A stretch of 64,000 nucleotides of DNA from Dendrobium chrysotoxum (lineage: Eukaryota > Streptophyta > Magnoliopsida > Asparagales > Orchidaceae). The notes under the pieces are model-generated. The model saw nothing but the letters and a program-made list of their open reading frames with translations, was not told the DNA's origin and searched no databases. Position numbers and translations under genes: made by a program. The stretch is taken from positions 32,432,446 to 32,496,445 of the forward strand of contig CM034315.1 in NCBI GenBank assembly GCA_019925795.1, in the 5' to 3' direction. Positions 43,380-55,890 of the stretch are shown one piece after another. Positions within the stretch are counted from its first letter, which is position 1. Each line of letters opens with the position of its first letter.

Positions 43380-45122
43380 TGACAGTTCGAATAGGTTTTA
43401 AACCTATTGCTTATGTCCCTAGGCTAACCAAGAGGGGGGTGAATTGGTTCTTTTAAAAATTTCACTTAGAATTTTGGAAAACTTTTAATAAAAATTTTAA
43501 TACAAATCATACCGTACGATCTACCTTCGTACAGTACGAACAGAGTGTTTTAAAATGCTTCCTTCAATCATAGAAATTCAACCACAGAAAAGTAAATGCA
43601 TAAAAGTAATAGTGCGAAAAAGTAAAAAGTAAGAACAGAAAACACCAAAATTTATAGTGGTTCGGTCAAACACGACTTACATCTAGTCCATAGAGACTCC
43701 TTCTCTAGGTATTGCACTAAACTCAAGTGACTCCTTTTTCCCCCACAGCAAGGTGGAGAAGCCTTTACAAACTCTCTTCAATCAACTCGGTGTGGCAGAG
43801 AATCAAAATCCTTTTTCACTCTCTAAGTGATGGAAGAGAACCAAACGTCCTTTTTCACCCTTCTGGTGACGGCAGAGAACCGGACCTTCTTCAAAGATCT
43901 TCTCTCAAGAATCTTCAAGAAAATAGGGAAGAGACTTGAAGTAAGACTTGAAGTACAAACAATGAAATCCTCACTTTTGGACAACCTTGTGAATCCCCTC
44001 ACAATTTTCACTCCAAGGATCTCACACAACTGACACCCAAATACTCTCCTTTCCACTCTCAAGAAGAAATTCGTAGAAGAATCAATAAACAAGTCAGTTT
44101 AAAGGTCCTTAAATACTAAGGACAAGAAAAACTGTCCCAAAATTGAATTTTTCAAGTTTCACGCGTCCCGATCGTCCCGTATGATTGATCTTCGTACAGT
44201 ACGAATAGTTCAAATCATTGAACGATTCATCACGTACGATTTTATACGAACCTAAAATAGAGCCATTCGTACCATAAAACCATTTGTACGAATTATATTT
44301 CGTATTGTACGAATAGTTCAAAAATGAACGATTCATCCCATACGAACCAGTACGAACTAAAAACTAAGCCATTCGTACCACAAAATCTACTATACGAATC
44401 ATATTTCATACTATACGAATAGTTCAAAAAGTGAATGATTCATCCTGTACGAACAAGTACGAACCAAAAACTGAGTTGTTCGTACCACAAAATCTACTGT
44501 ATGAATCATATTTCGCACTATACGAATAGCTCAAAAAGTGAATAATTCGTCCCGTATGAATAAGTACGAACCAAAAACTGAGCCGTTCATACCACAAAAT
44601 CTTCTGTATGAATCATATTTCATAATGTACGAACTAAACTTAGAAAAAAAAATTTTCAAGCCAGATAGGTTCGTTGTGGAGGACATACTTACAGATCATC
44701 CTGTACTATTGTATATCGTACAGTACGATCAATTTTAAAATTTAAGTTTTTCACTCCCCATTGTGTGTGTGTGTGTACAGTTATCCAACTTACAATCACA
44801 CTTTCTCAGACTCAAGAAAATAAAAAATATAGACTTCACTTACAATAAATAATACACATGAACTTAAAGTCTTCAGAAATCTGGAGTGCAAATATCCTAA
44901 AAGAACATATATGTGTACACAAAAAGAAACTCCAATATATGTTAGGAGAAGAATAAAATAAATAAAAATATTTTGTAATCATCAAAAATAATTTGTATCT
45001 GAATTTTTTTGAACGAATAGATTTACACAAATCATAATAATCTCCCCCTTTTGATGATGGCAAAATATTTATTTATTTGATTTAAGTTCACATGTCTCCT
45101 AAACTTCCACTAAATCATAACA
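43380..45122 (-). repeat. 5' LTR of the nested copia element
   Basis: Begins TGACAGTTCGAATAGG and ends CATAACA on the plus strand, followed by the CCACC duplication. It contains the CCAAGAGGGGGGTGAATTGG block at about 43429-43448, the palindromic array at 44160-44730 and the TGTGTGTGTGTG run near 44765. Small differences from the LTR at 33633 are spread along the length, so the insertion is not recent. Confidence 0.9.
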
Positions 45123-45127
45123 CCACC

Positions 45128-45866
45128 GACTAACAACAGACCTCCAAAGGATGTCTCAAAGAAAGAGGAGAAGACTCCTGCTTAGTGAGGAACCCTAGGC
45201 CTAGATAGGATTAGGGGAATGCCTCAGCATGAGGGAAAGAAGAAAATGCGGAACCTTCTTCTTACAGTGAGGGGCCCTATCCTGGACAGGGGATACCTCC
45301 TGTGTAGGGCCAGGGGAATGCCTCAAATGAAAGAAGAAAAGGCAAAATGGGAGAATGGCTGAAGGGGGGAACCTCCTTCTTGCAGTGAGGGGCCCTAGCC
45401 TAGATAGGGGATACCGCCTGTGCAGGGCCAGGGGAAGGCCTCAAATGAAAGAAGAAAGAGGAGAAGGAGGGGAGGTACAAGAGTTTCAATACCCTAAGGA
45501 GGTATTTATAGGAGGCCAAGGCAGTTGAAAAAAAAAATTAGGCCTTAATCGCTAGCCACAGCTAACAGCAGCCGTCAAACCGCACGGGCAGCCGCACGGG
45601 CAGGCCGGGGAGTGCGCAGCGGCGACCGACTGCAGGTTGTCCATCCCGATCCCGTTTCGGGCCCAATTTTGGGCCTGGAAAGATCAAATCGGATGTTTTT
45701 TGGGTCCCCAAAAATGTTTTTCAACGTTCTGGACCCAATTTTGGTACTTTCGATGTTGTTCAGGACCTCTATGCCCAATGTTGGATTATTTCTAAATTTT
45801 AAATCACACAGAAAATTCCCTGAAGGCAGGGTCACGTTTTTTCAGACTTTTGGAGCTTCGACGTTT
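45128..45866 (+). repeat. internal region of the gypsy-like element, right part
   Basis: Continuation of the host element after the copia insertion. Three units of about 105-115 bp lie in 45170-45460, with the words GAGGGGCCCTA, GATAGGGGATACC and GGGCCAGGGGAA. The remaining 400 bp have no protein motif. Confidence 0.7.
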
Positions 45867-45883
45867 GAAAATAGGGGGGCAAC
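45867..45883 (+). other. polypurine tract of the gypsy-like element
   Basis: GAAAATAGGGGGGCAAC ends exactly where the right LTR begins (TGATACATCC), the expected place and strand. Confidence 0.85.
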
Positions 45884-47604
45884 TGATACATCCTCGAAAA
45901 ATCATCTTGATCGGGCACGAATCTCGAGGTAAAATCAAGTTGGAAAATTCCAAAATTGAAATTGTGATCATCCAAACTTTGATTTTAGTAAACTTATAAT
46001 CAATCTGAACGTCTTGGAAATACAAACCCAACAACACCAAATTCAGCCCAATCCGAGCCCATATTGGTACAAATCAAGGGTCTGAAGCGCTGTTGGAAGG
46101 TTCAAACCATAATTTGGATTATCAAACGGTCTCCAAAAAAGACGAGTATATAGTCGAATCGAGCATCTCGACGAGTCGAATCGAGCATCTCGACGAGTCG
46201 AATCCAACGAGCCTAGGATCTCCAAAATCCGATATCTATAAGACCTTCAAATATCCAATAAATGATCCACAATCAAGGGATTCAACATCGGCCGTCCATT
46301 CAAACTACTCCCTAACTACCCTTGATCTTCCTCCTATTTACGAGCCATGCCACTCCTGCAAATCTAAAAATAGAGCCCCCTCTCCTCCTTTAAACAAAAG
46401 TCCTAATCCTATGGAGAAAAGAAAGAGCTCTTGCCTCCTTGCTCGTCCTCGACCACTGCCAGAGTTTCGCCAGACCACCGCCTGATGCGGGAGCTCCATC
46501 GGACCCCCACCTGAGGCCCTACACTCCCCCAAACCACCACTTGAGGCACTGCACTTCGCCGGACAACCACCTGAGGCCCTGCACTCCGCCGGACCACCAC
46601 CTGAGGCCCTGCACTCCGCGGGACTCCCACCTGAGGCCCTACACTCCTCCAGACCACCACCTGAGGCCTTGCACTCCATCGGAGCACCACCTGAGGCTCT
46701 GCACTCCATGCGGACCACCACCTGAGGCTCTGTACTCTGCCGGACCACCACCTCACGTCCTCAGCTCCGCCGGACCACCACTTGATTCTCTGAGCTCCGT
46801 TGAACCACCACCTGATGTCCTCAGCTCCGCCGGACCACCGCTTGATGTCCTGAGTTTCACCTAACCACTACCTGATGTCCTCGGCTTCGTCGGACCACTG
46901 CTTGATGCCCTGAGCTCCGTCAAACCACCACCTAAGGCCCGGATATTTGCTAGAACAGCACCTAAGGCCCAGACATCTGCCGGACCACCACCTGAGGCCT
47001 GGACTTCTGCCATACCATCACCTGAGGCCTGAACTTTTGCCGGACCACCACCTGAGGCCCTGACATCTGTCGGACCATCAACTGAGGCCTGAACATTTGC
47101 CGGGCCACCACCTGAGGCTCAAACTTCTACTAGACCACCGCCTTACATCTATGGTCTTTATGACATGCAACATCTGTCAACTACGGCCCTTCCAACTTTC
47201 ATCACTAGACAACGGTCTTTCTGACCCCTGTCTCCCGCTAACTACGGTCCTTCTAACCTCCGTCACCTGCCAACTATGGTCAGCCGACCCAACAAACATG
47301 TATATACTGATTCCCACCATGTAATGCACTCTATATGATGTATATTGGCTATATCAAGCGAAGTCCTTCCCCCAAATGAAGGGCCACATTTGTAATCAAC
47401 TGCAAATACTAGTGGATTACTTTATTCAAACTGGGCCAGGCCCCGTGGTTTTCCCCCTTTCAGGGGTTTCCATGTAAAAACTCTGGTGTCTCATATGAGT
47501 ATTACATTCTCTCTCTTTCATCTGATTGTGTGTTGGATCTTCATACATACTAAGACGTTAAACTTTATATTTCTCTACCGCCGCGAATACTCCAGGATGC
47601 AACA
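45884..47604 (+). repeat. right (3') LTR of the gypsy-like element
   Basis: Begins TGATACATCC, ends GGATGCAACA and is followed by the ATAAT duplication. It contains the 30-bp minisatellite at about 46460-47130, which differs in unit number and order from the left LTR. A 13-base unit is duplicated in tandem near 46165-46200 (TCGAGCATCTCGACGAG). The TATA box of the left LTR is altered here (CTATATCAAG, about 47350). Confidence 0.85.
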
Positions 47605-47609
47605 ATAAT

Positions 47610-48140
47610 ATATCTGAATCATTTTGAAATAAATTATGGACGAGTCACTGCCTAATGTTATTAATTAAAAGAGGTACTATTAAATTATTTTATTTTCAAA
47701 TGTTTTTTAACGATATGCTTTCTTTTTTTTTTTTCTAATTTTAGAGAGTTTGCTTAAATTTATGAATATAGAAAAATAATTTCTAGGGACACTGTGTTAT
47801 ATTAAAGGCTTCAATTAAATATTATTTAAATTTATGATTTAATTTTAAATTTAGGCATGATAATAAAATAAATCTTTTTAATTAATTATGCTATTTAGTC
47901 ATATATAATAACAAATGAAAATTTAAAAAGGTAATTGATTATGTAATTAATCAGTTAACATTGTAAGTCAAGAGCAAATTTTTATGATTAGAAATCCTAT
48001 TGTATAATTATTCATAAGAAAATTTATGAGATAATTACTTTTCCCCATGTAAAAAATTTAAAATGATAAATTAATGTAATTAATTAAATTAGATGGAGAT
48101 TTATTATGAGAAATACATTCTTTATGGAGAAAATAAGAAA
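47610..48140. other. non-coding, AT-rich
   Basis: No gene, repeat end or regulatory site is recognisable between the gypsy-like element and the foldback element. Confidence 0.5.
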
Positions 48141-49279
48141 GAACAAATTTTAAGAAGAAGTATAGCCAAAGTTTAAATTATGTGAAGGAGCAAAATTTTA
48201 TAAATATTTAAAAAGAAGCAAACTAGCCAAAACTATTTAGAGTTTTTCATTAAAAATGCTAAATAGTTTGGCCAATTCTAAAAAAGCCAAACTATTTGAC
48301 GTTTTCTATAGAATTAGCCAAACTGTTTGGCTAATTCTTTTCTGAATACACCAAATAGCTTTGCTAATTCTATTGAATACCCACATTTTTACCAAGTATC
48401 ATTAGTAATGCCATTAGCTGATTAAGGACGCATTTAAAAAATTTAAAACTAGGTTAACGGACAATAAGCTTTCAGATTAACTAATTGCCCACTTATCGGT
48501 CCATTAGTTATTTCGAATTCATTAATTAATTGACAATTATTTTAATTTTAGGAAATTAAATGTCGTTATTTTTTCTTTATTAGTTATTTCGAATTTATTA
48601 CAAAATTTGCATAATTTTAAAAATGAGAATTGACAAATTTATAAGATACAAAGATACGCTGCTAATATTTTTGACTTTAAAAATACATCCTGCCTGATTT
48701 AAGTATGCAAATTTTGTAATAAATATGAGGAGCGTATCTTTATATCTCATAAATTTGTCATTTGTCATTTCTAAAATTATGCAAATTTTGTAATAAATTT
48801 GAAATAACTAATAAAGAAAAAATAATGTCATTTAATTTCCTAAAATAAAAATACTTAGTCAATTAATTAATGAATTCGAAATAACTAATGGCCGTTAAGC
48901 GGGCGGTTACTTAATCTGAGAGCTTATCGCCCGTTAACCTAGTTTTAAATTTTTTAATGTGTCCTTAATCAGGTAATGACATTGCTAATGATGCTTAGTA
49001 AAATTGTGGGTATTCAATAGAATTAGATAAATAGTTTGGCTAATTCTATAGAATTAGCCAAACTATTTGGTGTATTCAAAATTAGCAAAATAATTTGGCT
49101 AATTCTATAGTCTATAGAAAATGCCATATAGTTTGTCTTTTTTAGAATTAGACAAACTATTTGATGTTTTTCAATGATAAACCCGAAGTAGTTTGGCTAG
49201 TTTACTTTTTTTAAATTTTTTATAAAATTTTGCTCTTTTACATAATTTAAACTTTGGACATACTTCTTAAAATTTGTTC
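48141..49279. mobile_element. foldback element with very long inverted repeats
   Basis: The left arm starts GAACAAATTTTAAGAAG and the right arm ends CTTCTTAAAATTTGTTC. The arms match imperfectly for about 550 bp each and meet near 48690-48710 with almost no spacer. Within the arms the word AGCCAAACTATTTGG and relatives recurs. Flanking bases suggest at best a weak 9-bp duplication (AATAAGAAA against AATAAATTG), so the superfamily is unknown. No protein is encoded. Confidence 0.8.
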
Positions 49280-50900
49280 AATAAATTGTTGGATCTTTAA
49301 GAGTCTTCGCATAAATATTTGTAATTTATGAATCATTTTAGTGCGTGAATTTAATAAATATGTTATTTTTATAATCCGACACCAGAAGAAATTAACTGTT
49401 ATCAATCTAAATGGATTCACTTATCTTTATATACGTAACTAATTCATTATTATTTATCTAATATTCCATTCTCATGTACAATCAAGTTATTGTTAGTATA
49501 TTATTCTAATAAATGTGCTATAAAATAATTTAATTTTATATTAAGAAAGAATTAAATAAGTCATACAAAATACCGCAAACCGGACAAATCTTATAAATTT
49601 TTTTCTAAAATATAAATATTTATACTTTAATTAAGAGCCAAAATTAATCTTTTCTAAAATATTTACAGTTATCAAATGAGGCGTTAGTATCTAAGTAATT
49701 TTGTTGAAGTACCCCACATAATGGCTCTTATGAGATATTTGGTTGTAAGTAAGATCTAACAAAAGATATATTGTGTAAATCCTGTAAATTCAAATTTCAT
49801 AAATCCCATGAGTTAAATCTTGATCCATGCTATGTGATCAAACCAATTAAATAAAGCTTAACTTCACAATTACTTGTTTTTGAAGTTCAGAACTTCAATT
49901 ATAGGGTATCATATTCTATTTTTTTGCTTAATCAACCTAAAATAAAATAATTAAACTATAATTAATCTGATTTCAACCTAGAATAGAATAGTTAAACTTG
50001 TTTAATCGGATTAATATCTAAATTAAAATTTCATTTGAATTTACCTTACTGATTAAATAAATTTTTTAGACAAATTGAATAAAATACAGTCTAAAAAAAC
50101 TTAGGATGGTAAATCTAGAATTTTTAATTAATTATGAAGATTAATTAAATTACTTAATTAGCACAAAAATATAAAATTTGTTTGATTGAATATTAATAAT
50201 TTTGCATTAGTTCTATAAATTTATTAAAATTTGTCATTACGTTAGTTATAAATACTTATTAATATTAAGAACATTTAATATTTATTGTTAAATTTTAGAA
50301 TATATAGTGATTATACTATTCTTCTTGAGTAATTTATAGGTACTCAATACTGGATAACTCATATAATCATATATTCCTATGTAATAATATAATTTATAAG
50401 TATAGCAATCCTATGAATGCGATGATTTGCTTTGGAGAAGAGATTGTTAACTGAATGTTCAACCGTACGATCCTTCATGCAATGCACTGGTTTAAGTGTG
50501 TATGCTCCATGCGTGTCCTTAGCTAGTTCATAGCATTCATCAATTTTGTAGAATAACACGATTGTTATTATACTTTTAGCAGAGAGTTGCAAGTTATGAC
50601 CTAATTCATACCAAACTATATTGGCGGTAGAAATCGCTCGCTAGTGATAGAAGAGATTATACCATTGACCCAGCTAAAACTATGAATTTTTCATGTGTTA
50701 CAATGTAATTTGTCAACACACACAATTAACCTTGTATGTCGTGTTCGAAATAAAGATGGATAAATTGCCACTCATGTCACCGATAATGAGTTATGTGAGT
50801 TTATGTTGATGGAGGCAAGGAGGCGTAGATTGATTGCCAACTTGGAACTTGAAGAACTTCTAATGAGATATCCAACCTCGGGGAGCACTACATGCCCAAC
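49280..50900. other. non-coding, AT-rich
   Basis: No supported gene or element end. Short open frames (such as 50377-50592) show no recognisable protein. Confidence 0.5.
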
Positions 50901-53460
50901 ATTTAATGACCCCAATTTTTTCTGGTTTAAACTAGGACAAGTTTGTGGCATCCACTAATTTTCATGAGTTTATTTAATCCTTATTTTAGTAATTATTAAA
51001 TTTCTAAGGATAAGGGTTATTATTTAATTCATATATTTTCAAATTCCACTATAAACAAATCTTAGTTTCATTGCAGGCATTTCAACCTTCTATGAAATCC
51101 TTAAACAGAGCTTTGTTGATAAGAAATGAAATCATTCATATTCATTGGATAGTTAGAGGGTAATTGCATTATTGTACACACACACATATATCTTAATTAC
51201 CCTTCATATATTCAATGAATTGAATTTGAACCTTATTATTATGGATTGTGGTGTATCTTTGACCTACCACAACTTAAATGAATTTTATGTATGCTAATTC
51301 TTTCATTGGATTTTCAAATATTTGGGTTACAATTTGACCTAAAGATTTGAAAATTCATCGTCATCAAATCTCTTAGATTTACTTCACATGTTTGGTGACT
51401 TCACATGTTTGGTGTAGATTAATTGTATATATGTGCAAGGGTTAGGAACATTGAATTGAAATCCTATTCAACCTTTTGTGTCACCTATGGATAATAATTA
51501 AGGGTGAGTCTTAGTAAATTTAGATAATTTTAGGATTCATAATAACATCTATTAGGGATGAGAACTCTAAACATAGCGAATTTATTGACATTACACATTA
51601 GGATTAAATCTATCATGATTGTCATTAATTGATCCTCAAAACAATGATTAATCATAACTGACCCTTCTTTAATGGTTATACTTCAATTAATTCTAATAAA
51701 TCAATTAAAATCACCAAAATTACTTAATCAACTGTAATCAACTTTAAATCAAATGTATAATCAATAAAAATCAAAATCCAAACTCAAATTGATTAAATTT
51801 AAATAATATTATCTTCAATTAAATTTAATTAAATAAATTAAAAAAAATTTAAAAAATAAAAAATATAAATATATTCAAATAAAAATAAAATCAGCGAATT
51901 TTATTTTAATTTAAATTAAAATTTTGAATTAAAATTTAATTTTAATTCATAAGATAATTAATTTTTTTTATATAATTTATTAAATATAATAAATAAAATT
52001 AAAAAAATACATAAAAAATTTATATAAAATTAAGTAAAATTAAAAAAATAATAATTAAAATTTAAATAAAATTTTTGAGTAAAATTTTAATAATAATTCA
52101 TTAACAATTCATTAATAATTTACTAATAATTAATGAAAATTAATTTAAAAATTAATTAAAAATACAAAATAATATAATAAAAATAAAAAAAATTAAGGAA
52201 AAATATAAATCATAAAAACAAAGGTTGTTTGATAATTTATTTGATTAATTTTTTTAACCAAATAAATTTGATAATTAGCCTTATTTAAATATTGGGATTT
52301 TATGCTTAACACTTGGTTCCATTTGCAAGGTGTTTTCAAATTATATTTCAAAGCTTTAACACACTTAAATCACCTATCCCTTTATGTGGTGTTTGATTCA
52401 TTTTGGAGGGCACATTCATATGTGATTAAGGGATTTAATCTATCTTAAATAACAAATTAAGGGTTTTATGCACCAAGCTAGCCTCCACTCAAGGAAGACA
52501 TGTGTGTATAAATTTCTACAACCCTTAATCAAACACAAATAAATTACTAAAACTATACATTATGCATGAATCCTCTTGGAGAGCAAATGTATTGGATTAG
52601 AGGTTCTCTATTTTATCACTAATAAATCATTAATAAATCATCAAGGCTTTATGTAGTCATATAATCCTATATGGGGGATAATTGTATTTCATTTGTAAGC
52701 CTTTTAGGATTTATAAATTATTAACTTTTGTAATTTGGGGTTATTAATCTATAAGTTCTTTATAATTAAATAAATAACTATAACTTTTAAATTTTAAATA
52801 ATAAAATCAAAATATACACAAGATAAACTTTAACTCAACTCCCCCATTTGGCCATTAATAAAAAAAACATAAAAATAATACATGCAATTTAAACACTAAA
52901 CCCCTATAGGACAAACCAAAACCACATAGCCTCCTATACATACTTAAATAATTTGCTAGGATAACCAACTCTAGTGTAGGTTAGGCTGGTGGTATGAATT
53001 GATTGCTAGGTGCTTTGCTTGGAGAGCACTCTTTGTCAGTTTATTTATATTTCCTTAACTCCGAATGTCATATATTTTACTTTTTATTTGTGAACTTAGG
53101 CTTTTTAAGGACTACAATAAAAATATTAGGATATTACACAACTACTATATTTTATTATTATATACTATTATTTTCTTATCATGTCCTTATTTTCCTACAA
53201 GAGTTAGTAGATATACCTGTGAAATGTAATGTGCATATATTAGAGTCTGTAAAAAGTTGATTTATATATAGATCGAGTTGTATAACGTCTAGTATTATTG
53301 AAGAGTCAAATACACCTGCTTATACATGTACGTGGGGCTCCAAAAGATGATGCCCCCTCAAAGAGACTAAGCAGGTGTATCTGATTATTGTTGACCTCAT
53401 TATTTGAGCTCAATTTCCCCAGAATCAACTCTAGCACCTAGGTTTTCGTAGCCTAGTGTA
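50901..53460. repeat. dispersed repeat, probably old LTR sequence
   Basis: Parts of this stretch resemble 61200-61500. Examples are GAACTCTAAACATAG near 51560 against AATTCTAAACATAG near 61300, and GCTAGGATAACCAACTCTAG near 52960 against GCTAGGACAACTGACTCTAG near 61450. Bases 51780-52200 are extremely AT-rich. An inverted repeat of 13 bp (ATACACCTGCTTA at 53310, mirror at 53368) flanks a 45-base loop. No gene was found. Confidence 0.45.
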
Positions 53461-55890
53461 GACGTCACCCTTTTAGGACTTCTTTTAGGAGGATACCTAG
53501 TGACATAGCATTGACTCGATTTTCCAACTCGACCCATGATCTGATCCAAATTAAACCCGAATCAACTTGTCTCAAATTAACTACTTTAAATTGAACTTTA
53601 CGATGTAAATTGACATGAAACCAAATCAAATTAACTCAAATCGAGTCCGATTTAAATGGCATAGCCCCGAGTAGCCCAAATTGACTCAGCATAAACCAAC
53701 TAAAATTAAATCAATATTAATTAGATTAAATATTTTGATTCAATTTAAATTAAAATATGAATTTTAAAACCAGTCTTATATATCTTCATTATTGAAATTA
53801 AAAAAAATCACCTAAATAAATGTTAAAATTAATCAAATGAGTAAATAAACTTTTAATTGAGAAACTTTAATGAAGTAAGTTAAAAGAAAGCAAGTCAATT
53901 AATTTAAACCTTTAAGAAAATAAACTAAACTAATTAGATTTTAATCTTTAAAATAATTAAACTCAACTTGAATTGAGTGGTTCAGGAAACGGTTCGGATG
54001 AGCCAAACCATGCATTAGAGAAGTTAGGGCTAGTTCACACACACACCCTCTCCTCTATCAGTTTGCTAAAAATCAAACCCCCCACTCCCGTGGCTCTCTG
54101 GTTTTTGGCGAACTTCCCTATCTCCCTCACCTATTGGTGAAATCCTTCTCTGTAGTTTGCAAAACCATCCGCTCCCCACTCGGCCTTCTCCCAATTCGTA
54201 AAATGACCCCTCCAGGTCCGCCTCTCTCTGCAGTTCAGAAATCCCCAAGTCTTCTCCAAGGTCAAATCCCTCTCCCTCTCGATCTCACACTATCAGTTGG
54301 CAAGAGCCGTCCGCCTCCTTCCTCCTGATTCCCATGACCTGTCTTAGCTGACGCCGCCCTAGTCGTCGCCTGCCCTAGCCGACTTGCCCTAGCTGATCCC
54401 CCATCTCTTTGCTATAGGTATATCTCCTATATATCTGCTTCATCTCCATTTTCATTTTCCTCTTCCTTACTTTCTTTTAGGTAAATTTTCCTCTGCCCTA
54501 GCCGACTTGCCCTAGAATGGCTATGTGGAGATTTTATTTGAATCCAAGATAAGTTTTCCCTTCAATTTTAGAAATTTCTTTATAGATGCCTGTTGTATTT
54601 TTTTTTTAAATCTGAAAGTGTTTAGAACTCTTCGTTCATCTTGTTGAGGCAAAGTGAGGTCACTAACGATTTTGATTTTCTTTCTTGGAAGAATAAAATG
54701 GATGTTGTTGGTCTCTTGTTAATGTTTTGAGATGGTGAGATAAGCAAGGTGGTTTTCATCTTCTTGAGAAGACAAGTTTAGCAATCATTCATTTGTCTTT
54801 CCCTTTTCTGGAGAACAAAAAAAAGGGGGGGAGGAAGTCATTAATAAAAAAAAAAAATAAGAGTAGAATTCATAAGAAAAAATTTTTAGGGAAGATCAAA
54901 ATTGCTCTTCATAAAAGTTGTTAGTCATTTGTTGAGATGTGTCACATGCAAATTTTAAGAGGATAAGATGTTTTATTGTGATATCCAGTGAGAAACCTAT
55001 ATGAGCAAGGCCAAACTAGGATGTGTGATCTTGCATGTCTATTATCTCTTGAATGGCAGCTAGCATGGTTTATTTATTTGTTTTCTTTTTCACTTGTGGT
55101 CATTTATAAAATTTTCACAAAGTATTTTGGTGAATGTTAAAGAGGGGTATGTAATGTTTTAAAGCAAGAGAGATGATGAAATAATTCCTTGTATTCATGA
55201 AAAGGAAGTGAGTGTTTGCTAAAGAGAAAAGTATGTGTTATAAGGTGGAAAGCATAAGGGTGCTTTTGATGGTTCATGATTGGTGGAGATTGGTACTCAT
55301 AGTTGTACTTCATTCTCATTTATGGATGTTTTCTTTTTAGTGCCTGAAAAAGGAAAACTGTGTGTTGGGAGATAAAATGTGTGACTTTGTGAAAAGTTGA
55401 AAAGTGTGTATGTATTTCGAAAAGTAGAAAAAGTGAAATGTGATTGATTTTGGAAAAGTTGGCATGTGTAAGTATGAAAAATAAATTGCTTTGATGAGTG
55501 TATGTTTTAAGAGTTGATTTGTGTGAGTTTTGGAAAGGTGGAGGTTGTATGCTTTAAAAGTGGAAGTGTAGGCTATGAAAGTTTTGTGTGGGAAAGGTGA
55601 AAAGCAAGTGGTTGGATTTTGAGAAGTTTTTTTTATATGTTTTGTAGAATGAAAAAGTGTGTGTGTTGGAAAATAAATTGTGTTGGAGAATGAAATATGT
55701 TGAAAAGTGAAATATAAGGGTTTGAAAGTTAAATTATTTTAGAAAAGGAGATGGAAAAGGGAGTGTTGGAGAGCAAGTTAGTTTGATGTTTATTAAAAAA
55801 TGAAAGTGTTAAAGAAAGAAGTGCCCCTTTTTCTCTCTCTCTCTATCCCTCTCTTTCTCTTTCTTCTACTTCTCCCTTCTTGTGCCTCGG
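53461..55890. other. non-coding, CT-rich then G/T-rich stretch
   Basis: Bases 54040-54520 are CT-rich and contain repeated CCCTAGCCGACTTGCCCTAG-like words. Bases 55130-55830 are rich in GTG, GAAAAG and TTTGG words on the plus strand, without a long frame. A CT run lies at about 55827-55880. This composition is common in LTR and leader regions of retrotransposons; no boundaries were found. Confidence 0.4.

Larger units (their letters stand above)
33633..45122 (-). mobile_element. nested SIRE-like Ty1/copia retrotransposon, 11.5 kb
   Basis: The element is bounded by a perfect CCACC duplication and by LTRs at 33633-35366 and 43380-45122. The primer site for initiator tRNA-Met (AGGTATCAGAGC on the minus strand, 43366-43377) adjoins the right LTR. 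The polypurine tract (CTCCCCCTAAG on the plus strand, 35367-35377) adjoins the left LTR, so it reads on the minus strand. Gag, protease, integrase, reverse transcriptase and RNase H follow copia order. An extra env-like region lies downstream, typical of the SIRE/Maximus lineage. All coding parts carry stops or frame breaks, so the copy is inactive. It inserted into the gypsy-like element and is therefore younger than it. Confidence 0.95.
29774..47604 (+). mobile_element. non-autonomous gypsy/Tat-like LTR element, interrupted by a copia insertion
   Basis: Two direct LTRs (29774-31328 and 45884-47604) start with TGATACATCC. They are flanked by a perfect 5-bp duplication, ATAAT at 29769-29773 and 47605-47609. 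A primer-binding site follows the left LTR (TTGGTGCCATCTGTCGG at 31331) and a polypurine tract (AAAATAGGGGGG) precedes the right LTR, giving a plus orientation. Without the nested copia, the internal region is only about 3.1 kb. It consists of tandem repeats with no gag or pol motif. It therefore depends on an autonomous partner (a large retrotransposon derivative). The primer sequence resembles that of Tat-group gypsy elements; this placement is from motif memory. Confidence 0.85.

Noticed and set aside
53310..53380. 13-bp inverted repeat considered as a terminator or miniature element
   Set aside because: No flanking duplication or gene end is nearby; too little to support a specific call.
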